From positions 114,786-178,785 of the forward strand of contig JADJAL010000010.1 in assembly GCA_016704305.1 (NCBI GenBank): a stretch of 64,000 nucleotides of DNA. The letters are read 5' to 3'. The DNA comes from Haliea sp. (lineage in GTDB: Bacteria > Pseudomonadota > Gammaproteobacteria > Pseudomonadales > Halieaceae). A program made the position numbers and the translations under genes. How positions within the stretch are numbered: position 1 is the stretch's first letter; every line of letters starts with the position of its first letter. Shown here one piece after another: positions 20,501-27,712 of this stretch. The notes below the pieces were generated by a model that saw only the letters and a program-made list of their open reading frames with translations, did not search any database and had not been told where the DNA came from.

Positions 20501-21273
20501 CGACAGAATGCTATCGTCATACAGCCAGTTCATGTAATGCGCGGTGTAGAAGGTGTAGGTGGTACTGCCAAAATTGACATTCGACGAGCTACGGCTGGCT
20601 GTATAGGCCTGGCTGTCAGCCGCATCCGGCGCGCTGGGCTGGAACGGATAGCCATTGCTCTGGCCGGACCCATTGCCCGCATTGCCGGGGGTGATGACAT
20701 CCGCCGCGCAATCGACATGCATCGGCGAGCGATCGGTGGGATTGAGTGAACGCCACTCGGCGATGTCGCCATCCCAGTAGGTTGGTGTCTGATTGTCCCA
20801 TGTCCGACATTGGCCATTGCTGCGAAAGCGTACACAGACGCGATTGGTCTCGGTTTTCCATTCTCCGTCTTCGGGCCGTCAGTATTTAGCCTTCGAAGTG
20901 AATTTTCCGGTGGTGCTGAGCGGGGTATAGGACGACGCGCAGCGATTGCTGCTGGCGGTGAAGTACTGGCCCGTGTTCTCGCTGGGGGATTCTGGTTGCT
21001 GGACCAGTAGATTTTGCTGTCGTCAAACGCGCTGGCATAGGTGCCGTTGGGATCGTAGTCCGGGCGTTCCCCCCCAACCTGCACGACAGTGCCCATGCTG
21101 CCGGAATTGTCGAAAATGATGAGCACCTTGGGACGGCCCGACGTACCCGCCTGGTAGTTCGCCTGGTAGATTTCCGTGTCATCGGCCTGGAGGATTTGAT
21201 TGCCGGTAAATAGCAATAGCAGCAGGCTGGCCATTGCCAGTCGGCGCGCAACATTTTTTGCGCAGAGCTTCAT
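17591..21273 (-). pseudogene. pilY1: PilY1, pilus-tip adhesin, disrupted by a frameshift and a TGA
   Basis: PilY1 sits at the pilus tip, promotes pilus biogenesis and acts in adhesion and surface sensing. The N-terminal part has a signal peptide and a von Willebrand A start (VLIIFDNSGSMG). The C-terminal part is a PilY1 beta-propeller with Ca-type loops DLNHDGTIDH and DSNGDGVIDR. The gene is broken twice near the N-terminus. A C5 run (20984-20988) shifts the frame; one extra C restores it. After about 34 codons in the restored frame there is a TGA at 20879-20881, where TGG (Trp) fits. Past it the frame is open for over 1,000 codons. With one added base the whole gene is 1,228 codons. Confidence 0.85.
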
Positions 21274-21313
21274 ACCACCGCACTCCCTGAACCTGATTGC
21301 CAACTCTTTGTCA

Positions 21314-21802
21314 CTAACGTGCCTGCTTACCGATAATTGTCTTTACCACGCCCACATTGATCCTGGTGCGTGCGCGCCGTGGCGCGTCGTGCTCGGACTC
21401 GATGCGATAGTAGTCGCAGTCGAATAAACCCACGCTGGAGCCATCCACGCGCCGCGGACAGGCGGTAGCGCTGGCGGTTAGAAACACATCAGTCGTTATG
21501 TCAGCGCCTGTCTCCAGCGATGCCAACGGGTTTTCTTCGTCGCTCAAGCCGTCGAAGATATCCTCTGTGGAAAATCCCATGAACAGATCCGTCGCCGTGC
21601 CGCTGGTGGCGAGCGCCGCGTAGACCCCTGCCTCAGCGGCCTGGAACGATTGCAATCCATCCTGTGTATTCAGGGACATCTGCAGCGCATAGCGACTATT
21701 GGTAGCCGCCACCACGCCGATCATCGTGAGCACTAGCAGAAACAACAGCGACACCACGAGAGCCATTCCCTGTTGTCGCCCGTTTGCCGTCAAGCCGCTC
21801 AT
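21314..21802 (-). CDS. pilX: Minor pilin PilX
   Basis: The protein is 162 residues with the PilX-type segment QQGMALVVSLLFLLVLTMIG, which lacks the +5 Glu as in P. aeruginosa PilX. An AEAG motif follows the hydrophobic helix (FQAAEAGVYAAL). It is part of the priming complex at the pilus tip, together with PilV, PilW, FimU and PilY1. Its start overlaps the pilW stop as ATGA. Confidence 0.9.
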   Translation of the reverse strand: MSGLTANGRQQGMALVVSLLFLLVLTMIGVVAATNSRYALQMSLNTQDGLQSFQAAEAGVYAALATSGTATDLFMGFSTEDIFDGLSDEENPLASLETGADITTDVFLTASATACPRRVDGSSVGLFDCDYYRIESEHDAPRRARTRINVGVVKTIIGKQAR

Positions 21803-22836
21803 GCCGCATTCCCCCTGATCAACAGCTTTGGATTGCGCAGCGACATGCTGGTGGTGATCAGCACCCGCCTGAAGTTATCGGCGCGGGTGATGCTGGCGCC
21901 GGCCATGGAGTAGGATTTGGGATTGACGTAACTCGGATCTTCCGTCGGGCTGCGCACCAGCACGGAAATCTCCGTTGACACCACGCGGCCCCAGTTGCCC
22001 GCCATGGAGGCGAGCGCGGTGTAGCTGTCGACTTCACCCGCCGCCAGATCAGCCAAACCAAACCGCAGCCGTATATCCTCGATGCCTTCCACGAGATCCT
22101 CGGTCGTCAGCGTCATCTCGCTACCCACGAGTGTGAGGATTTTACGGCTCAACGACGGCGGCAGGTTATCGCGCTTGCGCACGTAGAACACCTCGTACTG
22201 GTAGGCCCAGGCAACGCCTCCCGGCACATCACCGCCAGTGCTGATTGAGGGCTGTGAGCCGCCGGCAAACATAATGCCGACGGTGTCGTTAGTCATGACA
22301 TAGGTTTGCGTTGCGACCAGCGCTTCAATAGTGCCGTCACCGTCCTCCGCATCCACCTCGGCGTCCGGATCCACCTCCGCATCCGGATTCACGCGCGGCC
22401 CGTCCGTAAGCGGCGCAGGGATCACCGACTTGATCACCAGCACGTGGCTGCCCGGCTCGGCATCAGTGATGCATCCCAGTGCGTCGCCATTGCTATCGGC
22501 GACGGCGGCAAACAGGTAGTTGTCCAGTTCGTAGGGAGCGGCATCCCCCGAGCAGTTTGATCCCGATGCTATTGCCGGAAGGTTGGCTGCGAGTGAAATC
22601 CGGTTGGACTGCACTTCGCCAAAAAAGCCGGCGTGCATGAGCGCGTTACTGAGCAGGCGCTGGGCGAACTGTGCATTCTCGGACAGCGCCGAGACCTGCT
22701 CCACCTCGGTGTAAGAGCGCTTGGAAGCCAGGAAAATAGTGATCGAACCACCGATGAGAATCAGGCCGAGTACCATGCCGATCATCAGCTCGATTGCGGA
22801 GATGCCCATCTGGCGCTGTCGTAGTCCCCGTCGCAT
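21799..22836 (-). CDS. pilW: Minor pilin PilW
   Basis: The product is 345 residues with prepilin signal G/ISAIELMIGM, which has Ile at +1 and Glu at +5. A large C-terminal region follows, the usual PilW size. A short Asp/Glu/Pro-rich repeat (DAEVDPDAEVDAEDGDG, near residue 155) is an acidic insertion. It follows pilV by 2 bp and overlaps pilX. It belongs to the minor pilin set that primes type IV pilus assembly. Confidence 0.9.
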   Translation of the reverse strand: MRRGLRQRQMGISAIELMIGMVLGLILIGGSITIFLASKRSYTEVEQVSALSENAQFAQRLLSNALMHAGFFGEVQSNRISLAANLPAIASGSNCSGDAAPYELDNYLFAAVADSNGDALGCITDAEPGSHVLVIKSVIPAPLTDGPRVNPDAEVDPDAEVDAEDGDGTIEALVATQTYVMTNDTVGIMFAGGSQPSISTGGDVPGGVAWAYQYEVFYVRKRDNLPPSLSRKILTLVGSEMTLTTEDLVEGIEDIRLRFGLADLAAGEVDSYTALASMAGNWGRVVSTEISVLVRSPTEDPSYVNPKSYSMAGASITRADNFRRVLITTSMSLRNPKLLIRGNAA

Positions 22837-22838
22837 GG

Positions 22839-23459
22839 TCAGAGCTCCGTCTCGTCGATAACAAAGGTGTTGACCGCAACCTGGCGACGATATTTGTCGT
22901 CGCCGGCGGATTCACCGCCACAATTATCGTCGCCTTCTTCGAGCGCATCAGAGGTTTCTACCAGGCCGCGCCACTCGACAATCACCGTGAGTTGCCCGGT
23001 GCGCGCGCGCGACGCCGCTGGTTCGAACACGATGCAACCGCGCGGCGTGACCAGCCCGTCGGCAGCCGCACCATCGATCGTGGCAGCCTGGCCCTGCAGC
23101 GCCTGCTCCCACGACCACAGGTCGTGGACGGCCATCTGCTCAGGAGAACAGGTGTTGGTCGCACAGTTCGGCGTGGGTTCGGGCGTGTCAGTACTCTCGC
23201 CCACTGGATTCAATCCAATGTTGTACGTTTCAATTTGCGCTGGATTGATGCGGATACGTTCGATCATTTCATCCGCGAGCGCGACAGCACGCGTCCTCTG
23301 CACGGCCTGGTGTTGTGACACCTTCGACTGAACTATCAGCGCGACCACGCCCAGCAGTCCGATACTGAGAATCAAAAAGGCGACAAGCACCTCAATCAGC
23401 GTGAAGCCTGACTGCCTGGCTGCCACGGATTTACGAGCAGGAAACGTCATTATTTTCAT
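22839..23459 (-). CDS. pilV: Minor pilin PilV
   Basis: The protein is 206 residues with prepilin signal G/FTLIEVLVAFLILSIG, including +5 Glu. The C-terminal domain has two pairs of Cys around NCATNTCSPEQ. Its start overlaps the fimU 3' end by 29 bp; a second ATG at 23448-23450 would shorten the overlap. It is the second gene of the minor pilin operon. Confidence 0.9.
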   Translation of the reverse strand: MKIMTFPARKSVAARQSGFTLIEVLVAFLILSIGLLGVVALIVQSKVSQHQAVQRTRAVALADEMIERIRINPAQIETYNIGLNPVGESTDTPEPTPNCATNTCSPEQMAVHDLWSWEQALQGQAATIDGAAADGLVTPRGCIVFEPAASRARTGQLTVIVEWRGLVETSDALEEGDDNCGGESAGDDKYRRQVAVNTFVIDETEL

Positions 23460-24006
23460 GATCCTGTACGATGTGCGAGGAATCCTCTGCCTCTGAGGCG
23501 ACTGCGGAGCGCACCGAACCTACCGGGGAGACGATGAGTCCCCGCGCTTCGGCTGCGCCGCGATCGTCGCAAAAAGTAAATGTGCCGTTACTGCCGACCG
23601 CGTTGCCGTTGCTGTTGAATTGCAGGATGTCCGATGCCTGGCTGTACCTCACCACAATGTTCGAGGAGTCCTGCACCCGGCTTTGCAGTAGCTGTTCACC
23701 GTCGTCTTCATCAAGTTGCTGGTCATTGTCGAGATCGATAAAGGCCATGTAACCCGCACCCCAATCGCCGGTGCTGCAGTCGACGCCGTTCGCGCTGCGG
23801 CAAACGGTTACGGTCGTTCGTTGTGTCTGCGCCTCCGAACGAGCAGCGCTGAGCACCGCGCGCAGCGCATAGTTCTCCGTCACCAGCCGGTTGTTTTTGA
23901 TCAGTGCGCTAAAGGTGGGGACGCCTGCAGACAACAGTACGGCCACGACCGCCATTGTCACCATCAGCTCGATGAGCGTAAAACCCCTGTTCCCGTTGAT
24001 GTTCAT
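23431..24006 (-). CDS. fimU: Minor pilin of the GspH/FimT family (FimU position)
   Basis: The product is 191 residues with signal G/FTLIELMVTMAVVAVLL after an eight-residue leader. The C-terminal domain is of GspH/FimT type (CRSANGVDCSTGDWGAGYMAF, then FCDDRGAAEARG). As first gene of the pilV-pilW-pilX-pilY1-pilE run it fills the FimU/FimT place. The transcript leader carries a c-di-GMP-I riboswitch 190 bp upstream. Confidence 0.88.
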   Translation of the reverse strand: MNINGNRGFTLIELMVTMAVVAVLLSAGVPTFSALIKNNRLVTENYALRAVLSAARSEAQTQRTTVTVCRSANGVDCSTGDWGAGYMAFIDLDNDQQLDEDDGEQLLQSRVQDSSNIVVRYSQASDILQFNSNGNAVGSNGTFTFCDDRGAAEARGLIVSPVGSVRSAVASEAEDSSHIVQDHENNDVSCS

Positions 24007-24197
24007 GACGGCTTACACCTCGTTTTTCGATGGGCCACGGCAAGCACCACCCGAATTGGGAAACTGAATAAGCAAGGCAAATAAGCGGTCGAGGAGCGAA
24101 GGCGAGGGAAAGACGGGTGCTGGAGTGTCTCCAGCACGAGTAGCGGGTGAGGGGCGCTGTACCAGCCGCACCCTAACGAACGCAGTAGCGGTACTTT

Positions 24198-24286
24198 CCA
24201 TTCCGGCGGCTCCGCTGTCATCGGGCTTGCGCCCCTAAGACCGGTTGCTTTGCGTCCCCACCTTTCGGTGGGTTTGCCTTTTTCAG
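24198..24286 (-). promoter_or_regulatory. Cyclic-di-GMP-I (GEMM-I) riboswitch upstream of the minor-pilin operon
   Basis: Read on the minus strand, the sequence carries the invariant GEMM-I landmarks in order: GGCAAACC, a GAAA-capped P2 hairpin (CCACC GAAA GGTGG), GGGACGCAAAGC, the CCGGTCTTAGGGG P3 side, GATGACAGC and a closing GCCGCCGG segment. The GAAA tetraloop, GACGCAAAGC core and receptor are intact. About 60 nt downstream is a perfect 9-bp hairpin (24117-24137), a candidate expression platform, without a clear T-run. It precedes fimU by about 190 bp on the same strand, so c-di-GMP very likely controls the minor pilins. Whether it switches on or off cannot be told. Confidence 0.85.
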
Positions 24287-24412
24287 AACTGATAATCTGA
24301 TTTCAGACTAGTCCAACCAAATGTCGGCAGTCAATTTATCAATGCACCAATGCCATGATATTTTCTGATACCTGTTTTCTGCCCAGGTTATATCTCTGCA
24401 TGGGGTGCGCCA

Positions 24413-24468
24413 CCTTGTGACAGCACGCTGCGCTACCTTATGACAGAACGCTGCGCAATCTTGTGACA
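24413..24468. repeat. 23-bp direct repeat beside the amt terminator
   Basis: There are two adjacent 23-bp units (24413-24435 and 24436-24458) and a 10-bp partial third (24459-24468). Each starts CTTGTGACA or CTTATGACA and continues to ACGCTGCGC. They lie between the GEMM riboswitch promoter region and the amt terminator, so they could lie upstream of the fimU promoter or simply be slippage remnants. Confidence 0.7.
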
Positions 24469-24495
24469 AAAAAAAGGGGGGCCGAAAGGCCCCCC
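24468..24495 (-). terminator. Rho-independent terminator of torF-glnK-amt
   Basis: On the minus strand, 36 bp past the amt stop, an 8-bp GC stem (GGGGGGCC/GGCCCCCC) with a tetraloop is followed by a T8 run. It is a strong intrinsic terminator ending the operon. Confidence 0.92.
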
Positions 24496-24530
24496 AACAC
24501 GCATCGTTAGACGCGCCCGCAAAGATTGTA

Positions 24531-25797
24531 TTAGCGACCGCTGCCTGCGGTGCCGACGAACTCCGGGTAGGCTTCCATACCGCACTCGGACATATCGGTG
24601 CCTTCGTATTCTTCCTGCTCGCTGACGCGGATACCGATGACTGCCTTGAGAATGCCCCAAACGATCAGGCTGGTCACAAACACCCACACAAAGATTGTCG
24701 CTGCACCGATCAGCTGGCCGCTGAAGGAGGAGCCGCCGTCCGCTGTCAGCGGGTTGGTCACGGGCACCAGCATCAAGCCCAGAAGACCGCACACACCGTG
24801 AACCGAGATTGCACCGACCGGATCATCGATCTTCAGCTTATCCAGCGTGATGATCGCGAACACCACCAGCACGCCGCCTATCGCACCGAACAAGGTTGCT
24901 TGTAAAGGGGTCGGTGTAGAAGGCTCCGCTGTGATTGCCACCAGTCCCGCCAATGCACCGTTGAGCGCCATCGTGAGGTCGGCTTTGCCAAACAACATCC
25001 GCGCCACTATCAATGCGGCGATCAGACCACCGGCCGCAGCAGCGTTCGTATTCATGAAAACAACAGCCACTGCGTTTGCACTTTCAACACTTGCCGTTGC
25101 CAGTACCGAGCCGCCATTGAATCCGAACCAACCCATCCAGAGGATAAAGGTTCCCAGGGTTGCCATCGGCAGGTTCGCACCGGGAATTGGCTTGACAGAG
25201 CCGTCTGCGCCGTATTTCCCCTTGCGTGCTCCCAGCAGCAGTACGCCCGCCAATGCCGCAGAGGCGCCAGCCAGGTGCACGATGCCTGAACCAGCAAAGT
25301 CAGAGAAACCGAGGTCGCCAAGGGTATAGAAACCGAAGACTGGACTCACCCCATGTCCAGCGACCTTCCATCGGATAGATGAAGCCCGTCATCACGATGG
25401 CGAACAGCAGGAAGGCCCACAACTTCATCCGTTCCGCTACCGCACCGGACACGATTGACATGGCCGTCGCGACAAAGACCACCTGGAAAAAGAAATCAGC
25501 AGAGGGTGCATACGTAGCAGGCTCTTCCGCGCCGGCCACACCGTCTCCGGTTATGCCGTTCAGCAGTATGTCGCCCAACTCCGGATACATGATCGAGTAG
25601 CCCACGATCATGAACATGGTACAAGCGACCGCGTACAGCGCGATGTTCTTGAGAAGGATCTCTGTGGTGTTCTTGGCGCGCACGAGTCCGGATTCGAGCA
25701 TCGCGAAGCCTGCCCCCATCCACATTACCAGTGCGCCTGTGACCAGGAAGTAAAATGTGTCCAGGGCATACTTTAATTCGAAAATATCATTTTCCAT
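24531..25797 (-). pseudogene. amt: Ammonium transporter Amt, frameshifted
   Basis: The 1,267-bp span encodes an 11-helix Amt/Rh ammonium channel, but in two frames. The 5' part (from 25797) runs through the first helices to GFIYPMEGRWTWG. The 3' part resumes as SPVFGFYTLGDLGFSDFAGS and continues to the normal C-terminus. The switch lies at a G4 run (25349-25352 on the plus strand); removing one G restores a 422-codon gene. The junction region is otherwise well conserved, so the lesion is recent or an error. Neighbours glnK and torF are intact. GlnK normally blocks Amt when nitrogen is sufficient. Confidence 0.85.
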
Positions 25798-25831
25798 GGG
25801 ATTGTCTCTCTGCTAACAGTCAGTAGGGAAT

Positions 25832-26170
25832 TTAGATCGCGTCTTCGCCGGTCTCGCCGGTACGAATTCGAATGACCTGCTCCAGCGCGGAGACAAATAC
25901 CTTGCCGTCACCGATCTTGCCCGTATTGGCCGCCTTGGAGATGGCTTCAATGGTTTGCTCTACAACGCCGTCCGCGACGGCAACTTCAATTTTTACCTTG
26001 GGCAGGAAATCAACGACATATTCCGCTCCGCGGTACAACTCGGTGTGACCTTTCTGGCGACCAAAGCCTTTGACCTCGGTCACGGTGATTCCCTGCACGC
26101 CAATCTCAGACAGGGCTTCGCGAACGTCGTCCAGCTTGAATGGCTTAACTATGGCCGTAATTAATTTCAT
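25832..26170 (-). CDS. glnK: PII nitrogen regulatory protein GlnK
   Basis: The protein is 112 residues, the PII norm. It starts MKLITAIVKPFKLDDVREAL, and the T-loop has Tyr51 in TELYRGAEY, the uridylylation site. The C-loop VFVSALEQVIRIRTGETGEDAI is complete. It binds 2-oxoglutarate and ATP/ADP and gates Amt. It lies 34 bp upstream of amt on the same transcript. Confidence 0.97.
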   Translation of the reverse strand: MKLITAIVKPFKLDDVREALSEIGVQGITVTEVKGFGRQKGHTELYRGAEYVVDFLPKVKIEVAVADGVVEQTIEAISKAANTGKIGDGKVFVSALEQVIRIRTGETGEDAI

Positions 26171-26230
26171 ATAACTCTCCGGGGTGGTGGCCGGCCAGTT
26201 GCCTGGCCGGCGCGATACTACACGTTGCTA

Positions 26231-26992
26231 TTACAGGCTTTTGCTGATGGAAAAGACTGCGGTGTCGTCACAGAGGCCGGAACTGTCGAAGCATTCCTCG
26301 TCATCCAGGTCCGTACCTACCCATGCCACTGAGAAGTCAACACCTTTGAAGGTGTAGCCGAAAGACACCGAGTAGTCGGTGTAAGCATCTTCAGCAGTGA
26401 GATTGCCGTTACCATCTACATAGTAGCCAAGAACTCCCTGATCCTCGTAGTCGCTGTAACCTACGTGGAAACCGACGGAAAAGTCTTCCATGAAGCCCAG
26501 GCTATAGTCGGCGTTGTAGTACCACGCCTCGCCGGTCTCGGCGTAATAGTCATCGGAGTAGGTCACTCCGATAGACAGGTCCTTCCACGACGGCTTGATA
26601 TAGAACTCCTGGTAGTCACCAACAGGATCAACGGTGTCGCCGGGGTATTGATAGTAGGCGTAGCCCACGTCAATGGCGAAATCGGTATCGCCGATAGGGC
26701 CTGCCCAACCTGCGTAGTAGTCGATCTCCATGGTGCCGTAGCTGCCTGTGTCGTTGCCGTCACCGAAGTCAACGGACGATGCCCAGGTGCCAAGGTAGAA
26801 GCCCGGCTCGAAGGCCGCATCAAACCCACCCTGGATCGCTGCGTTGGTATCGGTTTGCGAAACACCGCGGAAGCGGTAATCGGAAACCAGCGCAACGTTG
26901 GCACTCAGATCAAATGCCTGCACAGCGGTTGCCGTGGTACCAGCCAACAAAGTGGCGCCTATTGCTGCCGTAAGTAGTTTTTTGTTTAACAT
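26231..26992 (-). CDS. TorF-family outer-membrane protein (TIGR02001)
   Basis: The 253-residue product has a signal peptide ending at VQAF and tyrosine-rich beta-strands, with the opening motif LSANVALVSDYRFRGVSQT typical of TIGR02001 proteins. Function is unknown. These proteins are often found beside glnK-amt in marine and soil Pseudomonadota, so an outer-membrane role in nitrogen uptake is a fair guess. It is first gene of the torF-glnK-amt operon, preceded by a sigma-54 promoter. Confidence 0.85.
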   Translation of the reverse strand: MLNKKLLTAAIGATLLAGTTATAVQAFDLSANVALVSDYRFRGVSQTDTNAAIQGGFDAAFEPGFYLGTWASSVDFGDGNDTGSYGTMEIDYYAGWAGPIGDTDFAIDVGYAYYQYPGDTVDPVGDYQEFYIKPSWKDLSIGVTYSDDYYAETGEAWYYNADYSLGFMEDFSVGFHVGYSDYEDQGVLGYYVDGNGNLTAEDAYTDYSVSFGYTFKGVDFSVAWVGTDLDDEECFDSSGLCDDTAVFSISKSL

Positions 26993-27098
26993 GTTTCTTT
27001 ACTCCCGTGATTAATAGTCAGAATGCAGACTCTGTAAGACGTCAAATTATTGCTGCGGGCGCATTTCGTGCGCTTTACTAATCTGCCGCTTGTGATAA

Positions 27099-27115
27099 AG
27101 CAGGGTCTGTGCCAA
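27099..27115 (-). promoter_or_regulatory. Sigma-54 (RpoN) promoter of the torF-glnK-amt operon
   Basis: On the minus strand the 17-mer reads TTGGCACAGACCCTGCT, matching the -24 GG and -12 GC elements with exact 10-nt spacing and the consensus YTGGCAC-N5-YTGCW. The expected start is near 27088, leaving about 95 nt of leader to the torF ATG. Sigma-54 with NtrC is the usual control of glnK-amt. The AT-rich 311-bp gap (26993-27303) also contains dyads around 27205-27240 that could be NtrC sites; they are weaker matches. Confidence 0.8.
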
Positions 27116-27303
27116 ACAGTTTATTCTTTAAATAATTCAATAACATATGAATTATTGCCAGTTTATGGCACACCGATAAGGCACGTATTTTGAGTTCCAT
27201 ACTGGTGCAATGCACTATTTTTGGGCGCAGTGGTGCGCTGTGCCCGATCACCGAAATGCTCTAGACTCCCCAATCATTCACCACAGCACACAGCGAAAAT
27301 CTC

Positions 27304-27564
27304 ATGGCACTCAAACCACCGCCCCCCTGGGAAGTACTGCAGCAGGTCAGTGAGTTGGTCGGCGGTAGCGGCGTAAAACAGGAAGTGGACAGGAACATAC
27401 GCTCGCTGGCGCAATCAGCGCTGTCCCGCCTGGATATGGTGAGCCGCGAGGAATTTGACGCCCAAAGCGAGAGCCTGAAACGGACACGGGCTCGGGTAGT
27501 CGCGCTGGAAGCGTCACTGGAAGAACTGACGCGGGAGCTGGAGGCACTCACCAGGGAACGATGA
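27304..27564 (+). CDS. ubiK: Ubiquinone biosynthesis accessory factor UbiK (BMFP family)
   Basis: The protein is 86 residues with an N-terminal amphipathic helix region and a C-terminal trimeric coiled coil (SREEFDAQSESLKRTRARVV). It is the UbiK/YqiC family, which supports the UbiJ-UbiE complex in aerobic ubiquinone synthesis. It is divergent from torF and precedes comM, which is a common neighbour in Pseudomonas. Confidence 0.9.
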   Translation: MALKPPPPWEVLQQVSELVGGSGVKQEVDRNIRSLAQSALSRLDMVSREEFDAQSESLKRTRARVVALEASLEELTRELEALTRER

Positions 27565-27634
27565 ACACTTACCCGGACACGAGGCGGCTGGCGGCATTCA
27601 AGGCGCAGGTTCGGCGCTGTGAGCGGCACAACTT

Positions 27635-27694
27635 CGAACGCAATTACGAACACAACTACGTACATAACAACGTACATCACTACGAACGCAACTA
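27635..27694. repeat. Five 12-bp tandem repeats upstream of comM
   Basis: Five contiguous 12-mers (27635-27694) follow the consensus CGWACRCAACTA with one to three changes each. They lie in the 148-bp gap between ubiK and comM and end 18 bp before the comM ATG. On the plus strand an overlapping frame from 27561 (ATG on the ubiK TGA) would read a tetrapeptide repeat like ERNY-EHNY-VHNN, but this frame runs into comM and is probably not a gene. Confidence 0.85.
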
Positions 27695-27712
27695 CAGGCT
27701 CAAGGACGAGCG

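Noticed and set aside
20879..20881. TGA in pilY1 read as selenocysteine
   Set aside because: No SECIS-like hairpin directly after it and the aligned residue in the family is Trp, not Cys; the upstream frameshift also argues for a plain lesion.
25340..25360. Programmed frameshift in amt
   Set aside because: The G4 run is short, there is no slippery heptamer or evident downstream pseudoknot, and Amt proteins are not known to use recoding.
27635..27694. CRISPR-like array
   Set aside because: 12-bp units without spacers; a simple tandem repeat.
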